A stretch of DNA of 64,000 bases from Piliocolobus tephrosceles (GCF_002776525.5 NC_045443.1:51019387-51083386); one strand, 5' to 3'; shown: positions 43,771 through 55,435, counted from the first letter of the stretch. The notes: generated by a model from the letters alone, not told the origin. Translations and numbers: made by a program.

Positions 43771-44727
43771 CCCTATTTTCTCACGAGTTCAGCAAATTGG
43801 CATTTAAGTCATCCCAGATGGGTATTGTAAGGGGTATCCTAAGGAGTACCAAAGAGGAGAGTCTTTTCCATCAGGATTTTTTTTTCCTCCAGCTGAGTCC
43901 CAGCCTCCTTAGCTTCATTCTATTTCTTTGTGGTTTTTACTTCCTCAGAAAGAATGAAGCACAGCTGCCAGTTGTCCTCTGAGTAACTCTTCAGAGATTT
44001 GAAGTCTGTTATACTGTTGAAAACAGGCATCTCCCAGTTCCCATCACTTAATGTTAGAGTGGACTTCATAATTAAGTATTCCTCAGTAGAGGCTCAAAGC
44101 CATAATGTAAAGAACAGCCTTCTTTTTCATTATCTGGACCCAAACACATGTTTCACATAAGCCAGATAACCTGACAAAAATCTACTGACTTGCCCACCAG
44201 TGTTGAGTGTGGATTTGTATAAACAGTCATGGAGGACAGAAGGCTTGGGATCCAGTTTTCAGCATCCTTTTTTATAGCATGCCTCCCTGCCTTTCACATC
44301 CTAGCCTTCTCCCCCAGACTTTCCTTGCTTCTCTCCACAGATCTAAGTTTACCGCTTTTCCCCACTCTTTCCTGCCACTCCTTGTAAAGTACACACACAG
44401 AAGCACACACATGGAATCTTGTCCATGGCCCATCACTTTGGTCCTTTACTCCCTGACTTGGTTTTTCTCTATTTAGTTTCTAAACATCTTTCTCGCCTTA
44501 TCTCTGGAGCTCAGCAAACTGCCTCCTGGTTCTGTCCTTGTCTGTCTTTGCCATGGTCTCTGCTTCACAAGTGCTTTTCAATCTCCCCCATGGTACTGAA
44601 CTCTCCCAGTGGGAAGAGACTATACCTCTTCCTTCTTTTGAATTTTCCCTCTGTTCCCTGAAAACACAATGGCCATCTCAGAAGTGACTGACTTACACAA
44701 GATGTGATGATCCTCCAGGTCAGTGGA
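43771..44727. other. Unassigned
   Basis: No gene recognised. 44270-44660 is C/T-rich and reads a little like L2, without a diagnostic phrase. Confidence 0.35.
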
Positions 44728-44935
44728 TTTTTTTTTACAAGTTTTATTTTGTTTTTAATTGTCATGTAATAATTGTACATATTCATGGGGTACCGTATGA
44801 CGTTTCCATACATGGATACATCATGTAATAACCAAATCAGGGTAATTAGCAGATCTTTCACCTCAAACATTTATCATGTCTTTGTGATGAAAACATCCAA
44901 ACCCCTCTCTTCTACCTATTTTGGAGGTATTTCTT
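44728..44935 (-). mobile_element. L1 3' UTR (L1MA/L1MB type), antisense
   Basis: T-rich start, 'gtacatattcatggggtacc', 'tttccatacatggatacatc', 'taaccaaatcagggtaatta' and 'tttcacctcaaacatttatc'. Short 5'-truncated copy. Confidence 0.85.
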
Positions 44936-46120
44936 AAATTCCTATTTAAGGCCTTGCTCTAATTTTGGATGTGAATTCAGCTTTAGTCAAGAACAATTTT
45001 TCGTGCTTATGGCATTAGCTCAGGATGACAGGGAAAGTGTAAGAGAGGAAAAAAATATGATTCTGTGGATGAATACAATTTCTTGGGCCAATTAACTGAG
45101 ACAGTTAACATGCTGATTATATTTAAACTATCCAGTGATTAACTTAGGGAATTTTATAGACAGTTCAATACTCTCCCAGCATAAGGAATAAGCCAGTTTA
45201 TACAAAAGAAGAGAGAAAGAACCCTGAGATATATCTATCTCTGATGATGAATATGACAAATGAAAGATGGGGACATTGGAAATTTTTCCTTAAAAATTGT
45301 ATAGTTCAGAATGAAGGTACAGATAGTCAACCTCCAAATGTTGGGGCATGTATATTACCTCCAGGACATTTTAAATCCTGATTTGACCATTCTCTGCCCT
45401 TCAGCATACACCTTGGCTTCCCTACCCTAGTCATTCCCAAGTTGACACTGCAAACCCTTTCCAATGAATGCTTATGTAAATCATAATTGCTAAGGCAACT
45501 CCTTGGGCAAAAAACAAATTTGAAAACTAGTCTGATGATCTCTGTTTTTTTTTATTGCCCACTTTAATTTTATTGGCCAGGACCATGGTTGCCTGGGTTT
45601 AAACCAAGACTATTGAGTGCCTGGGATAGGTATGGTAGAGGTGGCAAGGTGAGGTCAATGCAAGACATTTCAAGAACTAATTGTGTTACTTGAAGTGGAT
45701 ATGGCTGTCTGGATCATCTCTATACCTACTCTATTTGCTGCCTGAGATGCCCATTCTGCCCTATACCTCATGGTTCAATCTTTTTTACTTCACCTTTTCT
45801 ATTCTCTCGTTTTCCCACCCGCACCTTTTCAGGACTGCTATACGTACACACACAGGAAAAACAAACAAACAAAAAACCTCCTTTCCTCCTTCCCTTCCTT
45901 TTTTCCTCTCTTTTGGTCACTAGATGCATATGTATGGTACTGAAGGTGCCTTCTGATGTTGTCAACTCAGTCATGCAATTGGTCATTTTAGTGGAGAGTT
46001 GGGGGGGGTGGGGAGTGCTTCCATGAAAGGGCCACTTGATCAGGTAGCCCAGCACAGACATACCATCAGCTTGTTCTCTCTGCATACATTTGCTCCTATT
46101 ATTCTGTTTCTCTGTAATCA
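44936..46120. other. No recognised feature
   Basis: Unassigned 1.2 kb. A 117-codon minus frame (45768-46121) and an 80-codon plus frame overlap and are probably chance. A G-rich run (G8-T-G4) is near 46003-46016. Confidence 0.35.
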
Positions 46121-46195
46121 TTCATCTATTCAACAAATATCTGTTGTATGCCTACTATGTGCTAAGAATTATACTATTCCTGTGTTTTAATAGTG
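46121..46195. repeat. Ancient repeat relic
   Basis: 'tctattcaacaaatatctgt' and 'tgcctactatgtgctaagaa' mark the common old mammalian repeat type. Confidence 0.5.
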
Positions 46196-46484
46196 ACATG
46201 GTATTGCTGTTTCTTTCTGATTAACAGATATTTTCAAAGCTGAATGAAGAAAGCCATATTAGGAAAACAGTTATAAGATGAAGCTGATTTTTTTTTCTCA
46301 TCTCTGAAGGCTTTTATTAGTGCGAGGTGGGCAGGAAAGGAGGAACAATATGGCTGGTCAGAGATCCCTTTCTCACACTAGCTCCTGCCCTGGATAGCAG
46401 GGCAGTGGGTGGGAGGTAGGGGAGTGCCTATAGTCATAGTCCCCCCCACCAATCTTCTTACCCTCATTTTCTTGCCCCAGGGCC

Positions 46485-46610
46485 CCCCAACTGAGAGGGA
46501 GTCTGTCATTGTAATTAAGCAGTCTGTAATCAACAAAGTCCCATTAAGAAATAATGAGGCCAGTAATGCAGTGGGTGCCATTGGTGAGGGATTAGTGAAA
46601 CTCATGTGGT
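46485..46610. other. Candidate conserved non-coding element
   Basis: Not a repeat that I know. Dense TAAT/ATTA cores: 'cattgtaattaagcagtctg', 'taatcaacaaagtcccatta', 'agaaataatgaggccagtaa'. This is the look of a homeodomain-bound enhancer core, but that is inference; the 92-codon frame across it is probably incidental. Confidence 0.3.
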
Positions 46611-46779
46611 TTCCTGCAACTCTCTCACTTTCTGAGGAAGTGTTGGGGAGGGGGTGGGTGGATAAATTGTTGACTCAGCACTATTAGCGTTAGTCCCTGC
46701 ACTCTCCCCCATACTCTCAAGTTAAACACCTTGCTGAAGTTGGTTGGATGTGTTAGGTGGGACATGGCTTCCAGCTCTG

Positions 46780-46895
46780 ATAAAGGCATGTATGTGAGTT
46801 CCTTGTTGGCAGAGTTACATCATAGTCATCTCTGCATTCCCAGTGCCTGGCACATCATAAGTGCCCAATAAATGTTCCATGAATGCCAGGAGAGG
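46780..46895 (+). repeat. L2 3'-end relic
   Basis: 'gagttccttgttggcagagt', 'tgcattcccagtgcctggca' and 'agtgcccaataaatgttcca': clear L2/CORE 3' end. Confidence 0.7.
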
Positions 46896-47339
46896 GTGGG
46901 TTAGAAGTACACATTGAGCCTAAGACCCAAATGTCCCACCTTCTTGCTTAAGACATTCTCAAAAAGATGGTGGCTTCATGAGCATCTGGGTAAATATGAG
47001 TGACTGAAGAGGATCTTGGTACTAAGGACTTTAAGCTCTTTTCACACTCTTCGCATACTGAATCTTGCCTTTGTTGTAATTACCTGTATATGAGGGCATA
47101 AGTTCTTAGAGGGATATGACCATTTTATATACTTTTATATTCCACAGAGTGTATGTTGGGTGTAAAGCTCTAATGTATATTTTGCAGCAGCAAGGATTGA
47201 AACTAGACATATGGAAAAGTTGCCATGCCAGAAAGTCAATGCCAAAGTTCCCCAGAATACCCTTTTCTATTAATTTTAGAGTCCAGTAAAATAGTAAAAG
47301 CTAAATTGGGAGGGAACTAATCAATCCGGAGTTTCCCAA
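46896..47339. other. No recognised feature
   Basis: Unassigned sequence. Confidence 0.4.
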
Positions 47340-47444
47340 AATGTATTATATGATCTGTGTCAGGGGACCTTGCTCTGTATGAAAATGTAGTTCACTCACC
47401 TTCCTAACGTGAATCCCGTGGAGTCTAAAGAGTCTTATATGTGG
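47340..47444 (+). repeat. Local repeat pair, copy 1
   Basis: 'aatgtattatatgatct', 'cttgctctgtatgaaaatg', 'gtggagtctaaagagtctta' is collinear with 48501-48608, roughly three quarters identical by eye with one 3-base gap. It may be two copies of an unnamed old element. Its end 'tcttatatgtgg' was later the target of the Alu at 47443. Confidence 0.7.
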
Positions 47445-47737
47445 CCAGGCACAGTGGTTCGTGCCTGTAATCCTAGCACTTTGGGAGGCCGAGGCGGGCG
47501 GATCATGAGGTCAGGAGTTCGAGACAAACCTGGCCAACATAGTGAAACCCCGTCTCTACTAAAAATACAAAAAATTAGCCTGGCCTGGTGGTGTGTGCCT
47601 GTAGTCCCAATTACTTGGGAGGCTAAGGCAGGAGAATGGCTTGAACCTGGGAGGTGGAGGTTGCAGTGAGCCAAGATTATGCCATTGCACTCCAGCCTGG
47701 GCGACAGAGCGAGACTCCATCTCAAAAAAATAAAAAA
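47443..47737 (+). mobile_element. AluS, sense, with target-site duplication
   Basis: 'ggccaggcacagtggttcgt', 'gaggtcaggagttcgagaca', 'tagtcccaattacttgggag', 'cgacagagcgagactccatc'. Flanks 'gtcttatatgtgg' (47432) and 'ggcttacatgtgg' (47738). Confidence 0.94.
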
Positions 47738-48039
47738 GGCTTACATGTGGACGCAGCAGAATGATCTCTCCAAGTGTGTTTCAGCCCAAGGCCCCTGGGA
47801 GCTTATGCAACGTTAGCATCTTTTGAGCTTGTGGTTTGTATTATTTTCCTCAGCCTAGAACCAGAGGGCCCAGTCAGGAAACTGAAGGATTAGCAATCCA
47901 TATTATTCATTCCTTTGCTTTCACAACACCGCCTCTAAGTTGTACAAACTTTTCTCAAGCAAAAACAGTTCATAACTTCTTTCAAGGTAGAAAATTCTTC
48001 TAAAGAAGGAGTCAATATGGAGTGGGTGTTATGGACACT

Positions 48040-48238
48040 TACTTCAAGTCATATAGATTTGGGTTTTAACCCAGGACAGTTTCAACGCATTCTCCTGTTT
48101 ACTTAAAAAAATTACTTAATCTTATGTCTGAAATGGTGCTAACAATACCTATCACACAGTTTGTGAGGATTAAAAGAAAAGAAGGTATATAGAGCACCTC
48201 CTAGCACTGTGCCTGGCTCACAGTGAGTACTCAAAATG
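48040..48238 (+). repeat. MIR SINE, sense
   Basis: 'tttgggttttaacccaggac' (start), 'gaaatggtgctaacaatacc' (centre), 'ctagcactgtgcctggctca' and 'cagtgagtactcaaaatggt' (end). Confidence 0.8.
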
Positions 48239-48500
48239 GTAGTTAAGGAGAATAGAGCTAAATCCAGCTTCAGTCTGTCCTTTTCCAGTATGTGCTGCGT
48301 AATTTTGCCTAGGTTTATGTGAGCTCTGCGATTGTTCCTCATGTGTCTTTATGTTTTGTTTCTCTACTTAGACTGTAAGAACCTCTTACCAGGATCTGAT
48401 ATTCTTTCGTATTATTGAATTCCACAGAAGTCTTTAGGGCAGGACCCCTACTCAGGCATCAAATAATTATAATTGGTCCATCTGCCATTTCAAGTTCATG

Positions 48501-48608
48501 AAATGTGTTATTTGATCTTCTACTTCAGCGGAGCTTGCTCTGTATTAAGATACAGTTTATCTACTTTTCTTGAGTGCATTCAGTGGAGACTAAAAAGCCT
48601 TATATGTG
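48501..48608 (+). repeat. Local repeat pair, copy 2
   Basis: Collinear with 47340-47444, 1.16 kb upstream: 'aatgtgttatttgatct', 'cttgctctgtattaagata', 'gtggagactaaaaagcctta'. Confidence 0.7.
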
Positions 48609-51060
48609 GTTTGAAGAAAAAAGAAGATCAGGAACATCAGTGTACCTTGAAGGTGGTAGAAGAGAATAGAGAACCTTCAAGGCTGGGTGAGAAAATTGGG
48701 CCTGTTAGACTTGACTGAATCCATGCATTGAATAGAGTCCTCTCTTCCAAGGCTGAGGGCATGAGCTTTGCAAGTTTGAGCACACAAACTCTTGGCCTGA
48801 AACCACCGCTTTAGAATGAGCCTGGCACTAGGAGTTATCTCCATAATCTCCTTCCCTTCCCCAGACTAGAGTTATTTTTCCCTTCTTTCTTCTGATGATA
48901 AGGATATAATCCTGGCAAGAGTTGACTATTTCCCCAAAATTATCTGTTCATTTTTACCATTATTTGGTGTGTTATTCATTTTTGGAATGATTTGCAGTGA
49001 ATGTTTTATCATGGCCCAGCATGCTCCTGTTATCCTGCATACTTCAGCACAGCCATCTCTTCACTCATCATTTGGCGAGGGCTAGAATAAAACAAACCTT
49101 CTGAATATTTATTCCTCTTACAGAAACCCTTCTTGCTAAGTCAGACCCCTCAGGGAGCACCTTCCTATGTTGTATCTGAAATCTCCTGTTTTGGCTATCA
49201 GTATCATAGTTTGCTACCAGAAGTATGGATAACTGAGACAAAGAACCCTCCCCAAAACGGTGAAAAGCCTTAGAAGCTTTTGGTTTAAATGATGTGAAGA
49301 TGAATTCCTGAGAATTTAGATGCCTCTCCCACCCCTCTTCCTTCTGGCCTCATGATGTCCTGCCATTCGTACATTTGAGACATGTGCCAAAGAATATCTA
49401 CCCATCCTGTGCATCTTCACATGGAAGAATGCTGGCTGATTTCATGTGTCCCACAAGGGGATGTGTTGATTCAGATAGTGGGCAGCAGAAAGCCTTTGCT
49501 ATTCAGAATTTGGAAATGGGAGAAATGGAGCCAGAAAATGTTTATAGAACAGTGAGAGAAGAAAAGGAAAACTACCCAAGGTACAGCTGACCTGTTTAAA
49601 AGCAGAATATACTTAAGATACCCCAAAGACTGAGGCTTTTGTAATATCAGTGATGAGTATTAAAGGTAAAAGATTCCTGTTTTCAAACAGAGATATTCCT
49701 AAACCTACCAAGCAAAGGAGAATTGTGGTAGGAAGTTCTTCTCAAGTCTAACCGTAATCCCTCCAATGCTAGTTTATTTGCCTATATTAATGTGTTGCTT
49801 TGTAATTGTTCTTAGGTTGCTTTTATTGTGTGTGTTTTGCCTTCACAGGTAAACTCCTCCAGGGCAGGACCTGACGCTTCAGAGGAATTTTTTAATCCTT
49901 CTCCCCAGAAATGCCCACGTCAAGGCCATAGTAGAGGAGAAGCTCAAGAGCAATCCCTAAGCAACCATACTTGGAAGCATCCTGCATCAGAGGGATTTGT
50001 TCCAGACTCAGATTTAATCCACTACTTCCTTTTTGTAAGACAAGTGTTGTCTGAAGGAGTCTGTGTGTGATTTTGAGACGAAAGGATTGCAAAACTCAGC
50101 TCCCAGGTTGTCTCGTATCTGATTCTTCGAAAGGGAAAAAGAAGTGAACTTTTCTGCACAATAGCTGAGCAGATAGGAGAGAAAAAGCTTGAAGATTCAC
50201 AATGGAGCAAGGCTAATTGGAGCCTTCCTCAGAGCAGCTCAACTCTCCCAATTTTACGTATCCCATTCCTTGCCATTCCCACTGTAATTCTGACTTGGCA
50301 AGAGCACCACACTGAATGTTCTCAAAGTACTTTGTAGACTTTAATTAGTTCTGTGGGAAGTCAGGCAAAGCTCAGCCTTCATTCTGCCAACAGAGACAAC
50401 AGTGGTGGGTGTGGAAGGAAGGCAAGAAGAAGACGGACACCCAAAGCAATTGTGCAACTTACTGAAGGCCATGTGGATAGAAGGAACTGAGTTTAAAACC
50501 CTGAGTCTTGATAAAAGTGTCTTAGCCTTCCAGATTCCTAAACAGGTAGTGGGCTCATCCTACTAACCTACTTTGCTAGGGTGTTGTTGATGAATGCTTA
50601 TAAACCCTGTCCTAGATGATAGGTTTGGAAGATTGTTAAGGAAAGCATGTCATTAAGTCCCTACTCACCCCCTCCTCGACAAATAGCCCTGGAGGGAAAT
50701 GAATGTTAGCCAGAATCGGAGGGCCTTCACTTCAATGGGATGAACAGAGATTCAACAACAGGAGAAATGTTCCAATGGTGAGGGAAATCAACGATGCGCT
50801 GGGGGTGAAGGGTAGAGGTTGGGAAGGCCTAAACAGGTGACCCATTGCCAGACAGCCCAGACAAGATCATCATGGAATAGTTGATTCCCATTAGTCACTG
50901 TGGATGATTGTTTTCTTAAAATTCAGGACACCATTTTGTAGTAGTTTTCCTTCCTCTCTTTGTAAGAGCAGAAGACCTCTCTGGGGCCTATCACAAGACA
51001 AGTGGGTGTTTGCAAATGAGGGTCATGGTTTGAGCCTGAATTGCTCTGTGCTTCTCTAAA
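48609..51060. other. Largely unassigned 2.4 kb
   Basis: No exon recognised. 49750-49885 resembles an L2 3' part ('caggtaaactcctccagggc'), and 49850 has the look of an acceptor site ('tgccttcacag'), but the 80-codon frame after it is unfamiliar and I do not call an exon. Confidence 0.35.
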
Positions 51061-51292
51061 AGACATGGTTAAGAATTTGGGCTCTGATGTTAGAGACCTA
51101 GATTAAAATCCTTCCTTGCCACTTCCATCAGTATCAATTTGGGTAAGTTTCTTAACTTCTCTAAGCCTTGATTTTCTCACCTATAAAATGGGTATAGTAA
51201 TAGTGCCTAACTTAGAGATTTGTTGTGAAGGTTAAATGCAATTATTCAGGTAAAGCCTTAATGGAGCATATGTAGTAAGCACTTAATCCATC
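51061..51292 (+). repeat. MIR SINE, sense, near full length
   Basis: 'gttaagaatttgggctctga', 'gggtaagtttcttaacttct', 'ctcacctataaaatgggtat', 'atttgttgtgaaggttaaat', 'gtagtaagcacttaatcc': the clearest MIR in the window. Confidence 0.9.
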
Positions 51293-51654
51293 TTATCTAC
51301 CAATTCTTCTCTGTGTGGGTTACCCACTTTGGAGATTATCCCCAGTAATTTCTTTGGTCAAGTCCTGATCTCCCTGGCCTCTTGGCTATCTTCTCCCACC
51401 ATGATCAGTGAGAAGTTGAGGAACACTAATACCAAATTCTTTTTCATGTTAGTTAGGAGAAAGCAGAATTACGAAGGTCAACCTGCTGGTGTAAAAAGTA
51501 TTACATAGATTAACCCTGCTCTACATATTAGATATGTTCTCAAAATGGCTAAGTGGCCATTTTTATATTGGGTAATCTTTAAATGACTTTATTTGCAAGT
51601 CTGAGTAATATACTCATATCATAGAAACAAGAATCACAGTTAAGAGAAGGGAAA
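51293..51654. other. No recognised feature
   Basis: Unassigned sequence between two MIRs. Confidence 0.4.
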
Positions 51655-51865
51655 CTAATATTTGAGCTTAAGACACTTTCCATATCTAAGTCTAATTGAA
51701 TCCTCGCAATCACCTGATAAAGAGGGCTTATTATTCCCATTTTATGTGTTAAACAACCAAAACTCAGAGAGGTTAATTAATACCCTCAAAATCACTCTTC
51801 TAGGGGTGGTGGAGCCTAAGTTTGAATGCAGCTCTGGCTCCCAGACCTGTCCATTTTCTACTAAG
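51655..51865 (-). repeat. MIR SINE, antisense
   Basis: 'ttattattcccattttatgt', 'aactcagagaggttaattaa', 'gtttgaatgcagctctggct': inverted MIR. Confidence 0.82.
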
Positions 51866-52085
51866 TCATGCTCAAAGGCATATTCTGCTTTTGTTAATGG
51901 TCAGCCTATGTGCATTTAAGTTTCCCACACAAATTCCAGAAGAATTTTGTCAGTCAATTCATATGACCTTGAGTATTAATTTAGTTTAAAAATCTTTCCC
52001 CTTATGATTTAAAAAATATTAACTTTAAGAAATTATCTGCCACGTGCAGGATTATCATAAAATTAAAAAAAAAAAAAGAAATTAG

Positions 52086-52347
52086 CAGCTGGTTGTGGTG
52101 GTTCATATCTGTAATCCCAGCACTTTGGGAAGCTGAGGTGGGAGCATTGCTTGAGGCCAGGAGTTCAAGACCAGCCTGGGTAGCATAGCGAAATTCTGCC
52201 TCTACAAAAAATTAAAAATTAGCCAAGCATGGTGGCACACGCCTGTAGTCCCAGCTACTCAGGAGGCTTAGGCAAGAAGATTACTTGAGCCCAGAAGGCT
52301 CAGGCTGCAGTGAGCTATGCCCACTGCATTCCAATCTGGGTGAGGGG
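52086..52347 (+). mobile_element. AluJ, sense
   Basis: 'gctggttgtggtggttcata', 'gggaagctgaggtgggagca', 'ctcaggctgcagtgagctat', 'attccaatctgggtgagggg'. The tail is the purine tract that follows; flanks 'gaaattagc' and 'gaaaattatc' may be the target-site duplication. Confidence 0.9.
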
Positions 52348-52752
52348 TGAGAGAAAAAGAAAGAGAGAGAGAGAGAGAGAAAGGAAGAAAGAAAGAAAGA
52401 GAAGAAGAAAGAAAGGGAGGGGGAGGGAGGGAAGGAAGAAGGAAGCAAGAAGGGAGGGAATGAAGGAAGGAAGGAAAGGGGGAAGGGAAGAAGGAAGGAA
52501 GGAAGCAAGGAAGGGAGGGAGGAAGGGAGGCAGAGAGGGAGGCAGAGAGGGAGGGAAGGAAGGAAGAAGGAAGAAAGGAGGGAGGGAATGAAGTAAGGAA
52601 GGAAGGGAAGAAGGAAGGGAAGGAAGGGAGGGAGGGAGGCAGAGAGGGAGGGAAGGAAGGAATAAGGAAGGAAGGAGGGAGGGAATGAAGGAAGGAAGGA
52701 AGGGAAGAAGCAAGGAAGGAAGGAAGAAAGAAAGGAAGGAAGGAAGGGAAAA
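52348..52752 (+). repeat. 400 bp polypurine (GGAA)n/(GAAA)n tract
   Basis: Nearly pure A/G on the plus strand, with rare C ('agcaagg', 'ggcagagagg') and T ('gaatgaag') interruptions and larger repeated units inside. It is the overgrown tail of the AluJ before it. Long Ser/Pro/Phe- and Lys/Glu/Arg-rich frames here are low-complexity artefacts. Confidence 0.95.
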
Positions 52753-52800
52753 TTATCCACATTTGCTTCCATTACTATGGTTTGTCAAAAGCTGACTGTT

Positions 52801-53080
52801 GAGTCAGGTGCAGTGGCTCACACCTGTAATGACAACACTTTGGGAGGCCGAGACAGGAGGATCACTTGAGCCCAGGAGTTTAAGCTCTCGTCCTACAAAA
52901 TATAGATAAAAATTAGCTAGGTGTGGTGGTGTGTTCCTGTAGTTCCAGCCACTTGAGAGGCTGAAGCTGGAAGATCTCTTGAGTCTAGGAGTTCGAGGCT
53001 GCAGCAAGCAATGACCATGCCACTGCACTTCAGCCTGAGTGACAGAGTGAGGCCATGTCTAAAAAAAAAAAAAAAAAAAA
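52801..53080 (+). mobile_element. AluJ, sense, with perfect target-site duplication
   Basis: 'caggtgcagtggctcacacc', 'aggatcacttgagcccagga', 'gttcgaggctgcagcaagca', then about 24 A. Flanks 'aaaagctgactgtt' (52787-52800 and 53081-53094) are identical, unusual for an AluJ of this age. The left arm lacks the segment between 'gttta' and 'cctacaaaa'. Confidence 0.93.
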
Positions 53081-53094
53081 AAAAGCTGACTGTT

Positions 53095-53292
53095 ACCAGA
53101 TAATAAAGAACACACTATATGATTCTAGAAAATGCAAGCTATTCCATTGTGACAGAAATCAGATCAGTGGTTGCCTGGGCAGGGTGAGGGCTGGAGGAGA
53201 AGATGGCAAAGAAACTTCTGGGGATAATGTATCTTGAATGTAATGATGATTTTACAAATGTACACTTAGGTCAAAATTTATTAAAACTTTTA
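53095..53292 (+). mobile_element. L1M 3' UTR, sense
   Basis: 'tatgattctagaaaatgcaa', 'cagatcagtggttgcctggg', 'gaaacttctggggataatgt', 'tcttgaatgtaatgatgatt', 'aggtcaaaatttattaaaac': the end part of an L1MB/L1MC-type element. The AluJ at 52801 inserted into it. Confidence 0.82.
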
Positions 53293-53399
53293 AAAGCTGA
53301 CTGCATATTAGTCATCTACACACAGAAGAAGTAATGCTGCATCAAAAGCAAAAACAGAGCACTGATTTCCCTGCAGCTCATTGTATATAAACATACTGC

Positions 53400-53545
53400 C
53401 TTCTACCTACCAAGAGGGAAGTTGCTCCCCTAGACTGTGAGCTTTCCACCGGGAAAGGTTGTGTTTTGCTTGTCCTTGAGTTCCTAGCATCTAGTGTAGT
53501 GCCTGGTACATCGGTTCTCAATAAATGTTGAATTGAACTAGATGT
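53400..53545 (+). repeat. L2 3' end
   Basis: 'ctagactgtgagctttccac', 'ttgtccttgagttcctagca', 'tgtagtgcctggtacatcgg', 'ttctcaataaatgttgaatt': a clear L2 3' terminus. Confidence 0.85.
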
Positions 53546-53989
53546 TTCTTTGACAGTTTACACTGATTCCATAAAGCTCAAATATTTAAGTAGCTTACTA
53601 ACTATTAAGCAGATTTCCTGAACTGGCAGGAAGCTTTTGTAGATGTTTCAGTGCTCAGGGGTTCTAATTTTGCATGTAACCATAAAAATGGGAAGAAATG
53701 ACACTGATCTTAGCAGATCTGAGTTGTTTTGCTGTCAACCAACTTTGGGAGTCTCCAGGTCTACTCGCAAGAAAGAGTTTCTGAGAGACCTGATGATAGA
53801 TAAGACAAACATCTGGAGAACGGAAAGTGTTTTTAAGATGAGCAGTTGCAGATTGCAAGTGTGGTTTAAAATTGCAATCTCGTTAATATATGTAAATGAG
53901 AAAGTACATGTACTAGGGTATTCTCACACCTCACATCTCCTATTCACCCTCAATAGGTCAGCTTCTCCCTTACATGTCCCCATCTGATG
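53546..53989. other. No recognised feature
   Basis: Unassigned. The 114-codon plus frame (53643-53987) has no domain I recognise and overlaps a minus-strand frame. Confidence 0.4.
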
Positions 53990-55085
53990 CTAACTCCCTT
54001 AACTTCTCTTCCCTTGGCCCCTAAACTTTATTATAACCACCCAGCCTTCCCTCCACATCTCTTATACTAATTAGAGAAAGATGTAGCCTTACTTTTAGAT
54101 CAATCTCTCCACCTCTGTTCAAACACCATATTCTTCTTTCTCCTGTCCTTGGCCCCATTCTCATTTCCTCACCCAAAATAAGTTTTCCTTGAGTCTCTTT
54201 TCCCTAAAAATTCAATTCTCTTTTACTCTTCAACCCATCATCTTTCCAGAGCATTCCTTCTCTCAGTTTCAGGCTCACCATCTGCCCAGTCTCTCAGGCT
54301 AAAATCTTCGCAATTATCCTCAACTCCCTGTCTTCCTTATCAAGTTAATCACTCAGGCCAATTGAATTGCATTTCAGAAATATCTCTTGAATACATTTCT
54401 CCTTTGTCTCCTCTTTGCCTGGCTTTGGCTCAGATTTTGGTAGCCATTGCCCTGAACTATTGCAATAGCCACCATATACTTCTTTCTACCAGATGCCTTT
54501 TCTTTTCCAGGTCAACTTCTACATCACCACCACCACCTGAATTATCTTTCAAAAAATGAATCTAATTGGTTTACTTCTCTGCTCAAACTGTGGCTCTGCA
54601 TTGCTGATCAAATAGAGACCAAGCTCTTGGGCATGGCACTAACTGCCCATCAATCCTACTTTGCATTGCTTACCCTAGGCTGCTGCCACATTGAGCTTCC
54701 TGCTGTCCCATGCCCTGTGATGCCACAAGCCTCTTCATATGTCGGTTCTTCTGTCTGGAATGCCCTTCTCGTTCTCCTCCTGAGAAATTCCTACCTGGTC
54801 TTCAATGCTGCCTAAACAGCACCACTTCTGAGAAGGCAACATTGATGTATTGCTCTCTGAAGAGTTAGATGCCCCTTCTTCTGCGTGCCAATAGCATTAT
54901 GTTTTATATTTCCATTTTAACACTTGTGTTGCTTTACAGCTTGTTGAAAAATCTCTTTCTTTACCACTACTCTACAAACTAAGCTCCTTGAGGACAGGAA
55001 TCAAATTTTATTTGTCTTTGGATCCCCTATGTCCAGGGCAGTGATGGACATGTAGTAGAGACATTTATTGAGTGAATGACTGAAG
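53990..55085 (+). repeat. Long L2 3' region (~1.1 kb)
   Basis: Follows L2 from ORF2 into the 3' UTR: 'gcaattatcctcaactccct', 'ttgccctgaactattgcaat', 'tctctgctcaaactgtggct', 'tctgtctggaatgccctt', 'tgaggacaggaatcaaattt', 'tggatcccctatgtccaggg', and the end 'ttattgagtgaatgact'. The best-preserved L2 in the window. Confidence 0.82.
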
Positions 55086-55430
55086 CAGCAGCAGTTTTCT
55101 CCTGAGCAGTCCCAGGCAGTGGGTATAAGGTTAACAACACCTTTTTCTTTTAATATGCAAGAGAAAGTATATTAAGTGAATAGGCTACACTAGCAGGGTA
55201 ATATACCCCAAAGACAACTACAAATGCTATGTGCTTTTCCCTTATTATTTGGATCAACTGACATTGTAGATTACTATTTGGGTGAACTCTGCCTCCTTCC
55301 TGTAATATTGATCTAATTGAGTATATAAGTCCTTCTCTTAGATTACCCACACCATTGTGCCCCTTGCCTAGCATAAATAAGTGGGAGTTACCTGTAATTG
55401 CTGTCTCATTCTGGGATAACCAATTTGGGT
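55086..55430. other. No recognised feature
   Basis: Unassigned sequence between L2 and the local duplication source. Confidence 0.4.
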
Positions 55431-55435
55431 GCTAT

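Noticed and set aside
45768..46121. 117-codon minus-strand frame
   Set aside because: Lys/Arg/Glu-rich part arises from a C/T-rich tract; no recognisable domain.
49828..50070. Possible exon after 'tgccttcacag'
   Set aside because: Acceptor-like sequence, but the frame is unfamiliar, no donor is convincing, and the part nearby resembles an L2 end.
52268..52772. Several 130-164 codon frames (minus strand) and a 93-codon plus frame
   Set aside because: Translation of a polypurine/polypyrimidine tract in several registers; low complexity, no gene.
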